From contig CAWATU010000007.1 of NCBI GenBank assembly GCA_963785125.1, forward strand, positions 1,178,001-1,242,000: 64,000 bases of DNA, written 5' to 3'. This document shows positions 61,401 to 64,000 of this stretch, piece after piece. Under the pieces are notes generated by a model. The model was given only the letters and a program-made list of their open reading frames with translations, did no database searches and was not told where the DNA came from. This DNA is from QHXN01 sp963785125 (GTDB taxonomy: Bacteria; Acidobacteriota; Blastocatellia; Pyrinomonadales; Pyrinomonadaceae). Both the position numbers and the translations under genes were made by a program. Each line of letters begins with the position of its first letter. The first letter of the stretch is position 1.

Positions 61401-62860
61401 CGGCGCGGACGGCGTGCGCCGGGTCATCCTCGTGCGCGACGCGGTCGCCCCACAACGCCATCATCTGGTCGCCCATGTGCCGGTCAACCGTGCCGCCGTA
61501 ATCCACACGGCCGCGTCCACACGCCGCCAAAGCTCGCGCATCGCCTCGCTCACCTCCTCCGCGTCGAGCGCTTCGGCGTGCGCCGTGAAGCCGTAGAGGT
61601 CTGCGAAGAGAACTGTGACCTGCTTGAGTTGTTCGGCCGACGGCTGCGGCCGTGCTTGTGGCGTTGTACGCGCGCGCGCACTTCGACGTGTCCCGCTAAG
61701 GTCGCGGCGGTCTAGAGTGGTGGGGGGCGCCGTCGGCCTTCCGACGCATCTCCGCCTCGAACTCAAGCCGCTGCTTGAGGCGCCGGAGGTCGAGCCCTAA
61801 ATCTTTAACTGTCTGGTAACGCTCCTCCCGCTCCTTTGCGAGCGCCTTCGACACGATCCTTTCCAGCTCGGCCGGCACGCCCTCGGCGCGTTCCGAGAGC
61901 GGCGCGGGCTCGCGCTGGAGCACCGCGGCCATCACGTCGCTCGGCGTCGGCCCCTCGAACGGCGGCGCGCCCGCGGTTAGCTCGTACAGCACCACTCCCA
62001 AGACTCCACACGTCCGTCCGCGCGTCAACCTTCAACCCGCGCGCCTGCTCCGGCGACATGTAGCGTGCGGTGCCCATAATCATGCCGGGGTGCGTGTCTA
62101 CGAGCGCGCGCGCGAACGAGTCGGCGGACGAGTCGCCTTCCCTCCCCGTAGCGGGCGCCGCGCTGACGGGCTTGGCGAGCCCGAAGTCCAAGACCTTGAC
62201 GTAGCCGTCGGGCCTGACCATCACGTTCTCGGGCTTCACGTCGCGGTGGACGACGCCCGCGGCGTGCGCGGCCGAGAGCGCGGCCGCGAGCTGTACGCCG
62301 ATGTCGAGCACTTCATGCAGTGGAAGTCCACGGCCGCGCGCGTGCTCGCGCAGCGTCGCGCCCTCGACGTACTCGGTCGCGATGAAGCGCGCGCCCGCCG
62401 AGTCGTCGCCGATGTCGTAGACGGTGAGGATGTTCGGGTGGTTGAAGTGCGGAGGCGGCGCGCGCCTCCTGCTCGAAGCGGCGGACGCGCTCGCGGTCGC
62501 GCGTGAAAGAGGCGGGCAGAAGTTTCAAGGCGACGCGGCGGCCGAACCGCTCGTCCTGCGCGAGATAGACTTTGCCCATCCCGCCCTCGCCGAGCGTGCC
62601 GACGACGCGGAACGAGCCGACGCGGCTCCCCGGCTCAAGCGCCTGCCGCTCGCCGCCGAGCAGCGCGGCCGCGACGCGGCCCGGCGTCTCGGAAGGAACT
62701 CGCCCTCGCGCTCGTGCGCCGCCAGGAGGGACTCGACCTCAGCGCGCGCCTCTGCGTCGCCCGCGCAGTTCGCGTCGAGGAACGCCACGCGCTCAACGGG
62801 CGCCAGCTCGGCCGCCGCGTGGAACAGCTCCTTAATGCGCTGCCAACGCTCAGGGGTCAT
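58409..62860 (-). CDS. Giant signalling protein: Ser/Thr kinase - adenylate/guanylate cyclase - AAA ATPase - TPR (many frameshifts)
   Basis: About 1484 codons from ATG 62860. N-terminus MTPERWQRIKELFHAAAEL (typical of acidobacterial kinases). Kinase: KLLPASFTRDRERVRRFEQEARAAS, catalytic VVHRDVKPENVMV, DFGLAK, and GTARYMSPEQARG. Class III cyclase: VTVLFADLYGFTAHAEA, VDRHMGDQMMALWGD. ATPase/NTPase: LTVVGEAGLGKSRLL, LLFLDDLHWADDGSLDFVDQ. C-terminal TPR array (EAAEAYTQMLAAAEAAADD, FGFMLNNLGVIAHLGADYREAVRRY). A shift at the 6-G run near 61726-61731 joins kinase and cyclase frames. Beside an ECF sigma gene. Confidence 0.83.
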
Positions 62861-62861
62861 A

Positions 62862-62972
62862 GGAGAGCAAGTAGATGAGGACTGAGGACTGTAGGAGGCT
62901 GAGTGTCGGAGAAGAAGCGCAACTCGGATTTTCGACGTCAAGGTCTTAACTGCCATCTGCCATCTGCCATCT
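62862..62972. repeat. Heptamer repeat block, GCCATCT family
   Basis: Left: GACTGAGGACTGTAGGAGG; right: TTAACTGCCATCTGCCATCTGCCATCT; centre ACTCGGATTTTCGACG as in related blocks. Between the kinase and the sigma factor genes. Confidence 0.75.
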
Positions 62973-62981
62973 AGTACTTTG

Positions 62982-63543
62982 TTAAGCGTCGAGTTCCCGT
63001 CTGAGCCACGCGCGGGCCATCTTCCAGTCGCGCTCGACGGTGGCGTGGCTGACGCGCATGGCCTCGGCCGCCTCCTCGATAGTGAGGCCGCCGAAGAAGC
63101 GCAGCTCGACGATGCGCGCCTGGTCGGCGTCGAGCGCCGCGAGGCGTTCGAGCGCCTCGTTGACGCGGAGCAGGTCGAGGTCGGGGCTCTGGCCGAACCC
63201 CTCGGCCTCTGTGAGCGAGACGGCGAACAGTCGGCCGCCGCGCTTCTCGGCCTGCACGGCGCGCGCGTGGTCAACGAGGATGCGGCGCATCATCTGCGCG
63301 GCGACGCCGACGAACTGCGCGCGGCTCTGCCAGCGGGCGCGGCTCTGATCGACCATGAGCATGTACGCCTCGTTGACGAGTGCGGTCGGCTGGAAGTGTG
63401 TGGTCGGGGCGCTCGCGCCGCAGGTAGTTGCCGGCGAGCCTGCGCAACTCGTCGTAGACGAGCGGCATCAGTTCGTCGAGCGCGGCGCGGTCGCCCCCGC
63501 TCCACCTCTCCAGGAGTTGGGTAACGGCCTGGGGCGTGTGCAT
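62982..63543 (-). CDS. ECF-like RNA polymerase sigma factor (TIGR02999-like) (frameshifted)
   Basis: About 187 codons from ATG 63543. Region 2: LLERWSGGDRAALDELMPLVYDELRRLAGNYLRRERPDHTL; after an indel near 63380-63400, LVNEAYMLMVDQSRARWQSRAQFVGVAAQMMRRILVDHARA; region 4: ALERLAALDADQARIVELRFFGGLTIEEAAEAMRVSHATVERDWKMARAWL. This subfamily is common in Acidobacteria and Planctomycetes, often paired with Ser/Thr kinases (from memory), as here. The likely target is the adjacent kinase operon. No anti-sigma gene nearby. Confidence 0.9.
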
Positions 63544-64000
63544 CCGTTCTGGCGCTGGACAGAACGTCCGGAGCGTCGGCCAACTGCGACGAGTCCGGGC
63601 GTGGCTTGCGTTTGAAATACTGCCGCGGGGAGTGGCAGCCGATACTAACATTTTTCTTGAATCAGGTGGGAACGCTCTCTCACGACGTATTTCTGCCGCC
63701 CGCGCACGCACTGTCTTTAGTTTCCCGATTCGTGCAAACCGCCGCCCCGTCAGGGCCGGCCGCCGCCGACGGCGCGGGGCATGATTTTTTTAACAAAGCG
63801 TGTGGGAGTTTGCGGGCGGAATACGCGTTTCTTAGTAGGAGAAGAGAACCTCCAACTTAGTTTGAGTTTATACGCCGCGCGTGGGAGACTGCCCCGAAAG
63901 CGACCCCCAACGCGAACAGCCTGATACACGGGACAGAGCCACGCCTCGCGTCAGCCCCGGCTGACTTTCTCGGAAATCACGCCGCCACGTGCGACCTGCC
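63544..64000. other. Gene-free interval at window end
   Basis: About 450 bp with no convincing gene on either strand. It holds the motif at 63801-63830. Confidence 0.55.
63801..63830 (+). repeat. Motif shared with 57071-57100
   Basis: TGTGGGAGTTT, 9-10 variable bases, TACGCGTTT; same spacing and strand as the other copy, both preceded by an AT-rich run. Confidence 0.5.

Overview
The window looks like chromosomal DNA of a GC-rich Acidobacteriota-type bacterium, most likely near Blastocatellia/Pyrinomonadaceae. I infer this from the gene mix: an Oar-like TonB receptor with an N-terminal carboxypeptidase-regulatory-like domain, a winged-helix plus beta-propeller membrane regulator, a Ser/Thr kinase multidomain protein next to an ECF sigma factor, a PEP-CTERM protein, FBPase class II (GlpX), and hairpin repeats in many gaps. 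No rRNA, tRNA, CRISPR array, phage or insertion sequence was seen.

Layout. 1-1490: minus-strand zinc-ribbon membrane protein and a helical partner. 1587-8631: a plus-strand gas vesicle cluster in the order GvpF/L, small coiled-coil, GvpG, tandem Get3/ArsA-like ATPase, GvpF/L, GvpA-family, GvpF/L, GvpK, GvpJ-like, GvpA. 8751-13443: PAS/GAF histidine kinase, receiver-STAS protein and hybrid kinase, all on the same strand. 13523-23129: secreted protein, divergent winged-helix/propeller regulator, EamA transporter, Bax-inhibitor-1 protein, TonB receptor, GntR/DUF1648 pair. 23119-29476: GT2 glycosyltransferase, small membrane proteins, glpX, FHA-GAF-sigma54 activator. 29477-30473: gene-poor, with repeats and a truncated signal-peptide ORF. 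30474-42192: acyl-CoA dehydrogenase, cca, glyS, PEGA and PEP-CTERM proteins, pnp, rpsO, DsbA/DsbB. 42379-50000: ndh, phosphoesterase, dusB, DUF4920, mreB, S4 protein, SurA-like. 50296-56955: mfd, rfaE2, lysS, small secreted protein. 57382-63543: putative lipoprotein, a giant kinase-cyclase-ATPase-TPR protein and its ECF sigma factor.

Two things dominate the reading. First, many conserved genes (mfd, mreB, glyS, lysS, cca, acyl-CoA dehydrogenase, both histidine kinases, most gvp genes) are split by single-base frame changes, while pnp, dusB, ndh, glpX, rpsO and the TonB receptor are intact. This fits uncorrected long-read indels better than mass decay, so I report such genes as whole loci. Second, more than 20 intergenic gaps carry inverted repeats whose arms are mostly runs of degenerate 7-mers. 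Sequence differs between families but arm complementarity is kept.

The most interesting system is the gas vesicle cluster. It encodes a double Get3-like ATPase with the Get3-type CXXC motif in each half, lacks gvpN/gvpO inside the window, and is followed by two-component and STAS proteins that could control it. Other notable items are a lysS with an AT-rich in-frame insert and an approximately 11-bp-periodic direct-repeat array in front of the winged-helix regulator gene.
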